Assembly (NCBI GenBank): GCA_046732855.1
Contig: JBKPNX010000102.1
Coordinates: 14,338 to 78,337 of the forward strand
Reading direction: 5' to 3'
Origin: JBKPNX01 sp046732855
GTDB taxonomy: Bacteria; Pseudomonadota; Alphaproteobacteria; Geminicoccales; Geminicoccaceae
Length of the DNA: 64,000 nucleotides
In this document: piece by piece, positions 26,885 through 34,844 of the stretch
How positions within the stretch are numbered: position 1 is the first letter of the stretch
How the letters are laid out: every line of letters starts with the position of its first letter
Made by a program: the position numbers and the translations under genes
Notes under the pieces: model-generated
What the model was told of the DNA's origin: nothing
The model's input: the letters and a program-made list of their open reading frames with translations, nothing else
Databases searched by the model: none

Positions 26885-27883
26885 ATGCAGATCACGCAAA
26901 GTCGCCGCGATTTCCTCACCAGCCTTTCCGCGGCCAGCGCCGTCGGCATCCTCGGCACCCGCGCATCGCTCGCCGACGAGGGGCCGCCGGAGGTCACCAC
27001 GCTCCGGCTGGGCGGCGCCCCTGGCATCTGCCTCGCGCCCGGATACATCGCCGAGGAGCTGCTGCGCGCGGAAGGGTTCACCGATATCCGGTACATACCG
27101 GACTACCCTATCGACGCTGTCGCACGCGGCGAGCTCGACTTCGACATGGAGACTGCCGCGTGGGTTGCCTCTAACGTGGATGCTGGCCAGCCAATCACGG
27201 CGTTAGCGGGCGTGCATGTAGGATGCTATGAGCTGTTCGCTCACGAGCCGATCCGGACCATCAGTGACCTGAAGGGCAAGAAGGTCCGCATTCCCCAGGC
27301 GATCGGCTCGAGCGGGCATCTGCTGCTCGCGAGCATCGCGGCATATGTAGGGCTCGACCCTCGCAAGGACATCGACTGGATCACCAGTCTGAGCGGCAAC
27401 TTTATGGAGGCGTTCGCCGAAGGCGAGGTCGATGTCCTTCTTGCGCTCCCCCCTGAGCCGCAGGAGCTGCGCGCCCGCAAGACTGGCCACGTGATCCTCA
27501 ACACCACCACCGACATGCCGTGGTCGCAGTACTTCTGTTGCATGCTGATCGGAAACAAGGATTTCGTGGGCGCCAATCCGATCGCTACCAAGCGCGTCCT
27601 GCGTGCCATTCTCAAAGCAAATGATATCTGCGCGACCGAGCCGGAATTGGCAGCGCAACAGTTGGTCGATAGCGGGTTCACCGAGCGCTACGACTACGCG
27701 CTCCAGACGCTGACCGAGGTGCCCTATAATCGCTGGCGCGAGTACGACCCCGAGGACTCGCTGCGCTTCTATGCACTTCGCCTGCACGATGTCGGCATGG
27801 TCACCTCCACCCCGAACGCGCTGATCGCCGAGGGTACCGACTGGCGCTTCCTCAACGAGTTGAAGCGCGAGCTGAAGGCGTGA
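26885..27883 (+). CDS. Twin-arginine exported NMT1/THI5-like binding protein, paralogue C
   Basis: A 332-residue product. The Tat signal reads QSRRDFLTSLSAASAVG; the mature part lacks the loop inserted in A and has ICLAPGYIAEELLRAEGF, LAGVHVGCYELFAHEP, ISDLKGKKVRIP, WSQYFCCMLIG and DWRFLNELKRELKA at the C-terminus. The ATG at 26885 follows AAAGGAGGCTTTCG. With D and E it forms the closer group in the array, sharing NTTTDxPWSQYFCC and the AILKAxDIC block almost unchanged. The polar residues lining the predicted cleft differ between copies, so the copies may bind different ligands. Confidence 0.88.
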   Translation: MQITQSRRDFLTSLSAASAVGILGTRASLADEGPPEVTTLRLGGAPGICLAPGYIAEELLRAEGFTDIRYIPDYPIDAVARGELDFDMETAAWVASNVDAGQPITALAGVHVGCYELFAHEPIRTISDLKGKKVRIPQAIGSSGHLLLASIAAYVGLDPRKDIDWITSLSGNFMEAFAEGEVDVLLALPPEPQELRARKTGHVILNTTTDMPWSQYFCCMLIGNKDFVGANPIATKRVLRAILKANDICATEPELAAQQLVDSGFTERYDYALQTLTEVPYNRWREYDPEDSLRFYALRLHDVGMVTSTPNALIAEGTDWRFLNELKRELKA

Positions 27884-27932
27884 CTTATTGCGGGCGCAAC
27901 CGCTGGCCGGGAACTCAATAGAGGAGGCTTCG

Positions 27933-28940
27933 ATGCAGGTCGGACAGAATCGCCGCGATTTCCTGACCAGCTTGGCCGCCGCCGGCGCTGCCAGCGTCCT
28001 TGGCGCTCGGCCATCGCTCGCCGACGAGGCCCCGCCAGAGGTGACCACGCTTCGGCTGTTCCGTGACCGGTCGATCTGCGAGGCGCCCTGGTTAATCGGC
28101 GAGGATCTGCTGCGTGCCGAAGGCTTCACCGACATCCGCTACGTGGTCGTGGAGGCAGGTGCTCGGGAAAATGAGATGCTCGCCGCGGGCGAGCTCGATT
28201 TCAGCATCTTTTTCCCGGCATCGCTGGTTTTTCGGCTGTATGAGGGCTTGCCGATCACGGCGCTCGCGGGCATGCATACCGGGTGTTTCGAGCTGTTTGC
28301 GCACGAGCCGATTCGCACCATCAAAGACCTGAAGGGCAAGAAGGTCGGCATCGATGTCGTGGGCGCGGCCAAATACAGGTACGTGGCGATCATGGCGGCC
28401 AACATCGGGCTCGATCCCGAACAGGACATCGAATGGGTGGCGGAAGCCAACGCTGACCCCCTGGAGCTGTTCGCCCAAGGCAAGGTCGATGCTTTTCTCG
28501 CTTTCCCACCAGAGCCCCAGGAGCTGCGCGAGCGCAAGGTCGGTCACGTGATTGTCAACACGACCACGGACAAGCCGTGGTCGCAGTATTTCTGTTGCAT
28601 GATTGTGGGAACCGCGGCGTTCGTCCGCGACCATCCCGTGGCCACCAAGCGCGTCGTGCGTGCCATCCTCAAAGCTGCGGACATCTGCGCCGCCGAGCCG
28701 GAGCGGGCCGCGCGGAACCTGGTCGATCGCGGCTTCGCTAAGCGCTACGACTACGCTCTCGAGACGCTGACGAGCATCCCCTACGCGCAGTGGCGCGAGC
28801 TCGACCCGGAGGATTCGCTGCGCTTCTTCGGGCTGCGCCTGCACGAAGCAGGCATGATCGACTCGAGCCCCAACCAGCTCATCGCCGAGGGCACCGACTG
28901 GCGCTTCCTCAACGAGATCAAACGCGAGCTGAAGGCCTGA
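27933..28940 (+). CDS. Twin-arginine exported NMT1/THI5-like binding protein, paralogue D
   Basis: A 335-residue product starting MQVGQNRRDFLTSLAAAG, with Arg-Arg kept in the Tat motif. Common blocks are CEAPWLIGEDLLRAEGFTD, LAGMHTGCFELFAHEP, IKDLKGKKVG, WSQYFCCMIVG and DWRFLNEIKRELKA. The ATG at 27933 follows GAGGAGGCTTCG; an in-frame frame extends to 27888 but lacks a ribosome site. It is followed after 83 bases by the secreted TPR protein gene on the same strand, which suggests that A-D and the TPR gene share transcripts. Confidence 0.88.
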   Translation: MQVGQNRRDFLTSLAAAGAASVLGARPSLADEAPPEVTTLRLFRDRSICEAPWLIGEDLLRAEGFTDIRYVVVEAGARENEMLAAGELDFSIFFPASLVFRLYEGLPITALAGMHTGCFELFAHEPIRTIKDLKGKKVGIDVVGAAKYRYVAIMAANIGLDPEQDIEWVAEANADPLELFAQGKVDAFLAFPPEPQELRERKVGHVIVNTTTDKPWSQYFCCMIVGTAAFVRDHPVATKRVVRAILKAADICAAEPERAARNLVDRGFAKRYDYALETLTSIPYAQWRELDPEDSLRFFGLRLHEAGMIDSSPNQLIAEGTDWRFLNEIKRELKA

Positions 28941-29023
28941 GCCAACTGCCCTTGGAAACTGCAAACTATCCCGTCGGGGGCTTAAGCGGTCGCTAGGCCG
29001 CCTCGGGCGTATGGAGGCATCAC

Positions 29024-30625
29024 ATGATCAGACTGAGCCTTGCATTCTTTTCCTCGGTTGTCCTGCTCGCGGGTCCCGGGACGGCGATCGGCGCCCACTT
29101 GGGGCACTACGCCAACGTCGGCAAGGTCCACTTCGAGGTGAGCTGCACGCCCGAAGCGCAGGAGCACTTCGACTACGCGATTGCTCTGCTGCACTCGTTC
29201 TTTTACCCGGAAACCGTGAAAGCGTTCACGAAGGTCGCCGAGCTCGATCCGAGCTGCGGCATGGCCTTCTGGGGTCTCGCTCTGAGCTACAGGCAAAACC
29301 CGCTGGTCGCGGGCGCCGCGATCGAGGACAAGGCCTGGGAGGCGGTCGGGAAGGCAAAGGCTATCGGCGCACAAACCGAACGCGAGACCGCCTACATCGC
29401 CGCCGTTGAGACCCTGTTCAAGGACTACGATGCGGTACCCTACCGCGAGAGGGTCCAGGCCTACGCCGAGGCGATGGAGCAGCTGGCCGCGCGCTGGCCC
29501 GACGACGGCGAGGCGCAGATCTTCTATGCGCTCGCGCTGAACGAAGCGGCCGACCTCGCCGACAAGACGCTGGCCAACCAGCGACGCGCGGGCGAGATCC
29601 TGGAGAAGCAGTTGGAGGCGCAACCCGATCATCCCGGGATCGCCCATTATATCATCCACACTTACGACTATCCGGAGCTCGCCGAGCGCGGTTTGCCGGC
29701 GGCCAAACTGTATGCCCAACTCGCGCCCGATTCTCCCCATGCCAAGCACATGCCCTCGCACATCTTTTCCATGCTTGGCATGTGGGACGATCTGGAAGCT
29801 GCGGACGAGTCTGCTGCACAGGCGTGGTACGATTATCAGACAGCCAATCTGGAGGGTGCGGTCACGCCGGGTGAGCTGCACTCGCTCGATTTCCTCACCT
29901 ACGCCTATCTACAGCAGGCAAAGGACGAGAAGGCCAGGCAGGCGGTGGAGCGTAGCCGCTCGGTCACGAAGTTTGCTCTGCGTCGGCTGGGGGGCGACAA
30001 TGCATACGCCGCGATCCCTATGCGGTACGCGATCGAGCGGGGGCGCTGGGACGAGGCCGCGGCGCTGGAACCGGTTGACAGCGACTTCCCGGTGGCGCGC
30101 GCGATCAGCCACTTTGGCCGGGCGCTCGGCGCCGCCCGCAGCGGTCACCCTGACGCGGCGGCCGCGGACGTCAGCGAGCTGCGTGCTCTCCAGCAGGCCC
30201 TCGAGGAGAGGGGCGACGCATATTGGGCAGAGCAGGTCGAGGTTCAGTATGGTGCCGCGACCGCGTGGGTCATGTTCGCGCAGGGCCACGCCGAGGATTC
30301 GCTGACCTTCATGCGCGCCGCCGCCGATCTCGAGGACGCGAGCAAGAAGCATATTTCCATGGAAAACCGGCTCATCCCGATGCGCGAACTCCTTGGAGAC
30401 ATGCTGCTCGAGGCCGGGAAGCCCACTGAGGCGCTGGTCGAGTACGAGACGTCGCTCAAAAACGCGCCTAACCGCTTTCGGTCCTATTACGGCGCCGCGA
30501 AGGCCGCGCAGGCCGCAGGCGATGCCGGGACCGCCACGGCGTACTTCCAAAAGCTCGTCAGCCTGGCCGCAGGCGGTGAGGGTGCGCGGGTCGAGATGGT
30601 CGAGGCCAAGGAGGCTCTGGGCTAG
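29024..30625 (+). CDS. Secreted TPR-repeat protein
   Basis: A 533-residue protein with a signal peptide MIRLSLAFFSSVVLLAGPG ending near residue 23. TPR-like helices follow: AIALLHSFFYPETVKAFTKV with AELDPSCGMAFWGLALSY early on, HPGIAHYIIHTYDYPELAER in the middle, and a clear late repeat PTEALVEYETSLKNAPNRFR near residue 480. The protein resembles a widespread TPR family of unknown function that is predicted to be periplasmic. It interrupts the array of five binding-protein paralogues, between D and E, and could serve as their assembly partner or scaffold. That role is a guess from position. The ATG at 29024 has GGAGG upstream. Confidence 0.82.
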   Translation: MIRLSLAFFSSVVLLAGPGTAIGAHLGHYANVGKVHFEVSCTPEAQEHFDYAIALLHSFFYPETVKAFTKVAELDPSCGMAFWGLALSYRQNPLVAGAAIEDKAWEAVGKAKAIGAQTERETAYIAAVETLFKDYDAVPYRERVQAYAEAMEQLAARWPDDGEAQIFYALALNEAADLADKTLANQRRAGEILEKQLEAQPDHPGIAHYIIHTYDYPELAERGLPAAKLYAQLAPDSPHAKHMPSHIFSMLGMWDDLEAADESAAQAWYDYQTANLEGAVTPGELHSLDFLTYAYLQQAKDEKARQAVERSRSVTKFALRRLGGDNAYAAIPMRYAIERGRWDEAAALEPVDSDFPVARAISHFGRALGAARSGHPDAAAADVSELRALQQALEERGDAYWAEQVEVQYGAATAWVMFAQGHAEDSLTFMRAAADLEDASKKHISMENRLIPMRELLGDMLLEAGKPTEALVEYETSLKNAPNRFRSYYGAAKAAQAAGDAGTATAYFQKLVSLAAGGEGARVEMVEAKEALG

Positions 30626-30691
30626 AACGTGGCGATCGGGACGCCTCGAGCTCTACAGCCCAAGGCGCTTTTCGCGAACTGCCGAAAGTGT

Positions 30692-30814
30692 CATCATGCC
30701 GCAGTGACAGCCGAATGAGCTTTCAAATTCGCGCTGCTGTGGCGCCGGCGATCAAGCCGCTCGCGGGGCGACTCGATTGGAGATCGACGCCGGACTTCGA
30801 ACAGGAGACTTCGC
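30692..30814 (+). promoter_or_regulatory. Duplicated leader of binding-protein paralogue E
   Basis: This is the second copy of the 123-base leader described at 24542-24664, with identical length to the start codon and shared blocks along the whole span. It indicates that the gene was duplicated together with its control region. Confidence 0.6.
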
Positions 30815-31816
30815 ATGCATATCATGCAGTCTCGCCGCGATTTCCTCACCACCCTGTCTGCAGCCGGCGTGGCCGGCATCCTTGGCGCCCGAGGCTCGCT
30901 CGCCGACGAGGACGGCCCGCCGGAAACCGCCACGCTCCGGCTCTTTGGTAACGCGAGCATCTGCCAGGCGCCTGCATACATCGCCGAAGATCTGCTGCGC
31001 GCGGAAGGCTTCACCGACATTCGCTACGTGCGAAACCTGCCCGTCGACGCGGTCGCACGCGGGGTAATCGACTTCGGCTTCAAGACGCCCGGGTGGATCG
31101 TCTCGCAAGTGGAGGCCGGCCGGCCGGTCACGGCGTTGGCTGGCGTGCATCCCGGGTGCTATGAGCTGTTCGCGCGGGAGCCCGTCCGAACCATCAGCGA
31201 CTTGAAGGGCCGGAAGGTAGCCATCCCCGAGGGCTACGGCTCGAGCGGACACCTGCTCCTCGCGATCATGGTCGCGCAGGTCGGGCTCGATCCCCGCAAG
31301 GACATCGACTGGGTCATCACACCCGCCAGCCACCCTCTGGAGGCCTTTGCCCAGGGGCAGGTCGAAGCCTTTCTCGCATTCCCGCCCGAGCCGCAGGAGT
31401 TGCGCGCCCGCAAGGTCGGTCGCGCCATCCTCAACACGACCACGGACAAGCCTTGGTCGCAGTATTTCTGCTGCATGGTGGTGGGCAACAGAGAGTTCAT
31501 CAACAATCATCCCCGCGCCACCAAGCGCGTCCTGCGCGCCATTCTCAAGGCCAACGACATCTGCGCCGCCGAGCCGGCGCAGGCCGCGCAACGCCTGATC
31601 GATGCCGGGTTCACGAAGAGCTACGATTACGCGCTCCAGACCCTCACCGAGCTGCCGTACGCCAGCTGGCGCGAGTTCGACCCGGAAGACGCAATGCGGT
31701 TCTATGCCCTGCGCCTCCACGAGGTCGGCATGATCAAGTCCACGCCTAACGAGCTCATCGCCGAGGGCGCCGACTGGCGCTTCCTCAACGAGTTGAAGCG
31801 CGAGCTGAAGGCGTGA
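30815..31816 (+). CDS. Twin-arginine exported NMT1/THI5-like binding protein, paralogue E
   Basis: A 333-residue product starting MHIMQSRRDFLTTLSAAGVA with a Tat motif. It has ICQAPAYIAEDLLRAEGFTD, LAGVHPGCYELFAREP, ISDLKGRKVAIP, WSQYFCCMVVG and the C-terminal DWRFLNELKRELKA. The body is closest to paralogue C (shared SSGHLLL and DPRKDIDWV blocks), while the leader and first residues (MHI) match paralogue A. This mixed pattern suggests recombination between copies. It lies after the TPR gene and 69 bases before the frameshifted binding-protein gene. Confidence 0.88.
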   Translation: MHIMQSRRDFLTTLSAAGVAGILGARGSLADEDGPPETATLRLFGNASICQAPAYIAEDLLRAEGFTDIRYVRNLPVDAVARGVIDFGFKTPGWIVSQVEAGRPVTALAGVHPGCYELFAREPVRTISDLKGRKVAIPEGYGSSGHLLLAIMVAQVGLDPRKDIDWVITPASHPLEAFAQGQVEAFLAFPPEPQELRARKVGRAILNTTTDKPWSQYFCCMVVGNREFINNHPRATKRVLRAILKANDICAAEPAQAAQRLIDAGFTKSYDYALQTLTELPYASWREFDPEDAMRFYALRLHEVGMIKSTPNELIAEGADWRFLNELKRELKA

Positions 31817-31830
31817 AGGGGACCCGGCCG

Positions 31831-31844
31831 GGCGACCGGTCGCC
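31831..31844 (+). other. Palindrome in the gap after paralogue E
   Basis: GGCGACCGGTCGCC is a perfect 14-base palindrome. It is flanked by GGCCG and CGGCC, so the gap can form a longer hairpin. No T-run follows. It resembles the intercistronic hairpins after other binding-protein genes in this window. Confidence 0.45.
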
Positions 31845-31885
31845 AGGTCGCGGCCGGAAGATTTCCACCAAGCAGGAGAGAGACA

Positions 31886-33221
31886 ATGATCAGATTCGTC
31901 TTTGTTTTTTTAAGCATCTGCTCTCGTCACCGCGCCGATTTCAGCCGGCGCCGCCGACCTCACGATCTGGTGGTCCAAGGGCTACTACCCGAGCGAGGAC
32001 GAGGGGCTGCGCCGAATCGTGGCCGGCTTCGAGGACGAGACGTCGACCAAGGTCGACCTGACCTTCGTGAGCATGCCCGATCTCGCAACGAAAACTCTCG
32101 CCGCGCTGGAGTCGGGCGAGCCGCCGGATGTCGACTTCCTGATTAGCGAGCAGATGCGCCGCTGGGCCTTTGACGGCGCCCTCCTGAATCTCGACGATGT
32201 CATAGGACCGATCGCGGCCGATCTCGACCCGACCGTGCGCGAGCTTGCGGTCATGGAGAACGGTCGAGACTGGGGGCGGGGCTACTACCGGATGCCGATC
32301 GGATTGGCCACCGTTCACATCCACATGTGGCAGAGCCTGCTGGACCAGGCCGGCATCCCGCGGAGCGCGATTCCGGGCGAGTGGGACGCGTTCTGGGACT
32401 TTTGGTGCGACGAGGTCCAGCCGGCGGTGCGTCGGCTGCCTGGGCACGAGAAGACATTCGGGGTCGGCCTGACGCTGTCGACCTCGTCCCAGTCCGACGC
32501 CCTCAATCAAATCGTGATGTTCCTGCTGGCGCATGACGCCTACTTCATGAGCCCGGACGGCCGCCTCCTGTTCGATGAGCCGGGCATGCGTGGGCGGATC
32601 GTCAAGGCGCTGGAGAGCCTGACCGCGCCAGCCAAGAAGGGCTGCGTTCCACCCGGCGCGCTGAACTGGACCGACACCGACAACAACGCCAATTTCCTCA
32701 ACCAGACCGTGGTGATGGTCGCGAACGCGTCCCTGTCGATCCCGGCATCGCAGCGCGAGACGAATCCGGAAAACTACTACAAGAACATCGCCACGATTCC
32801 GTGGCCCAAGGCCGTCGATGGAGGCCCACTGACCCAGTTCGGGGGTAGCATATACTTGCTCTCTTTCAACGCGAGCCCGAACACCGACCGGGCCAAGGCC
32901 TTCCTGCGCTATCTGCTGCAGCCGGAGCAGCTCGGGCGGTATCTCGAAGCGACTCAGGGGCGCTTCTTCCCGCCGATGCCAAAACTGCTCGAGCGCCCGT
33001 TCTGGCAGTCCAGCAGTGACCCGCACGTCGCCGCGCTTACGCGCCAACTTGCGGGGTCGGAGAAGAAGTTTGTGCCATCTGCGTACAACTGGAAGTACCA
33101 GAGGGCAGAGGCCGAACGGGTCTGGCCAAAGGCGGTCGCGCGCATTGTCGTCGACGGCTGGACCGCCGAGGCCGCGGTCGACGAGGCGATCGCCCGCAGC
33201 AAGCAGATCATGAGCGAATAG
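31886..33221 (+). CDS. Family 1 extracellular solute-binding protein, frameshift in signal peptide
   Basis: The mature part reads DLTIWWSKGYYPSEDEG and continues to 33221 as a family 1 binding protein with GGSIYLLSFNASPNTDRAKA and a normal C-terminus. A good start exists at ATG 31886 (AGGAGAG upstream), encoding MIRFVFVFLSIC, but this frame does not lead into the mature part. Inserting two bases near 31919-31921 would give SIC-ALVTAPISAGAA, a normal signal peptide with an AxA site. The in-frame GTG at 32019 starts inside the mature domain and would give a protein without export signal. So either the gene is damaged or the sequence has an error here. It lies between paralogue E and gtsA. Confidence 0.75.
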
Positions 33222-33454
33222 GCGTTGACTTTGGCAGCTCGCCGTACGCGAGGCCGCGTACAGCGGACGCCGCGCGCGGGTCGATTCCGCCGCGACCGGC
33301 TGACCAGTCCCGCGGCTCGCGCTCCGCGCGGCCAAAACGCATCACGGTGCGCCGCCTTCCGGCAACGCGCGTGCGTGCGCGCGCGAAATGCGCTAGATCA
33401 ACATCAACGGGGCGCGCAGGGCGTCCTGGCGGGACAGGAAGGCTAGGAGGCATC

Positions 33455-34717
33455 ATGAAGCTTCATCGCAAGCTGATGGCGACCGCCGGCGCACTGGCGC
33501 TGACCGTCGCGGCCGGCGTCGTGGTGGCCCAGAACAAGGGCCAGGTCGAGGTGCTGCACTGGTGGACCTCGGGCGGCGAGGCGGCCGCGCTGAACGTGCT
33601 GAAGCAGGACCTTCAGGCGAAGGGCATCGGCTGGCAGGACATGCCGGTCGCGGGCGGCGGCGGCGAGCAGGCGATGACCGTGCTGCGCGCCCGGGTAACC
33701 GCCGGCAATCCCCCGACTGCGGTGCAGATGCTCGGCTTCGACATCCGCGACTGGGCCGAGCAGGGCGTCCTCGCCGATCTCAGCGAGACCGCCGCGGCCG
33801 AGGGTTGGGCCGATGTCGTGCCGGAGGCCGTGCAGTTCTTCTCGAGCTACGAGGGCGCCTGGATCGCCGCGCCGGTGAACGTGCACTCGACCAACTGGAT
33901 CTGGGCGAACAAGAAGATCTTCGACGAGCTCGGGCTGGCCGAACCGACCAGTTGGGACGAGCTGATCGCCGCGCTCGACAAGATCAAGGCGGCCGGTTAC
34001 GTCCCGCTCGCCCATGGCGGCCAGGCCTGGCAGGACGCCACGATCTTTGACGCTGTGGTCAACTCGACCGGCGGAATCGAGTTCTACAAGGCGGCGCTGG
34101 TCGACCTCGACCCGGATGCGCTCGGCTCGGACACCATGAAGCAGGTGTTCGACCGCATGGCCAAGCTGCGCACCTACGTCGACGACAATTTCTCCGGCCG
34201 AGACTGGAACCTCGCCACCGCGATGGTGATCGAGGGCAAGGCCGGCATGCAGATGATGGGCGACTGGGCCAAAGGCGAGTTCATCAACGCCGGCCAGGTC
34301 CCGGGCAAGGACTTCCTCTGCTTTCGCCACCCGGGCACGCAGGGCACGGTGACGTTCAACACCGACCAGTTCGTCATGTTCAAGGTCGGCGAGGACCAGC
34401 GGGAAGCCCAGATCGAACTCGCGAAGTCGATCATGGCGCCGTCGTTCCAGTCGTCGTTCAACGTGGTCAAGGGCTCCGTGCCGGCGCGCACCGACGTCTC
34501 CGACGAGGCGTTCGACGCCTGCGGCAAGAAGGCGATGAAGGATCTGGCCGAGGCCAACGAGAAAGGCACGCTGCTGGGCTCGATGGCGCACGGGCACGCG
34601 GCGCCGGCGGCGGTCAAGAACGCCGTCTACGACGTGGTCACCGCGCACTTCAACGGCGAGTACGATTCGGAGACGGCGGTCCAGGAACTGGTCAACGCGG
34701 TCGCGGCCGCGCAATAG
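33455..34717 (+). CDS. gtsA: Glucose-type ABC transporter binding protein (GtsA-like)
   Basis: A 420-residue periplasmic binding protein. The signal peptide spans MKLHRKLMATAGALALTV to VVVAQ near residue 25. The mature part has VEVLHWWTSGGEAAALNVLK, VAGGGGEQAMTVLRARV and AGNPPTAVQM, then PVNVHSTNWIWANKKIF, which follow the glucose-binding GtsA of pseudomonads closely. The ATG at 33455 follows AGGAGG. Its permeases and ATPase follow after an inserted monooxygenase gene. A 12-base-pair hairpin with a GNRA loop follows the stop. Confidence 0.9.
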   Translation: MKLHRKLMATAGALALTVAAGVVVAQNKGQVEVLHWWTSGGEAAALNVLKQDLQAKGIGWQDMPVAGGGGEQAMTVLRARVTAGNPPTAVQMLGFDIRDWAEQGVLADLSETAAAEGWADVVPEAVQFFSSYEGAWIAAPVNVHSTNWIWANKKIFDELGLAEPTSWDELIAALDKIKAAGYVPLAHGGQAWQDATIFDAVVNSTGGIEFYKAALVDLDPDALGSDTMKQVFDRMAKLRTYVDDNFSGRDWNLATAMVIEGKAGMQMMGDWAKGEFINAGQVPGKDFLCFRHPGTQGTVTFNTDQFVMFKVGEDQREAQIELAKSIMAPSFQSSFNVVKGSVPARTDVSDEAFDACGKKAMKDLAEANEKGTLLGSMAHGHAAPAAVKNAVYDVVTAHFNGEYDSETAVQELVNAVAAAQ

Positions 34718-34729
34718 TTTCCGGCTCAG

Positions 34730-34757
34730 GGTAGGGTCCGAGCGATCGGGCCCTACC
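34730..34757 (+). terminator. Hairpin with GNRA tetraloop after gtsA
   Basis: GGTAGGGTCCGA at 34730-34741 pairs with TCGGGCCCTACC at 34746-34757 (one T-G wobble), closed by the loop GCGA. No T-run follows. It probably stabilises the abundant binding-protein message and reduces readthrough into the next gene. Confidence 0.6.
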
Positions 34758-34844
34758 GTTCCGGGCAGTCCCGGTGGCGGGGGAAGTGGCCGCGGGTCGA
34801 GCGAAGCTGCACCGCGTCCGATCGGAGCGTAGGCAACCGACGCC

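Noticed and set aside
31905..31911. Run of seven T as the site of the frameshift in the binding-protein gene
   Set aside because: Changing the T-run would bring the mature frame through the TAA at 31911; the shift must lie a few bases downstream.
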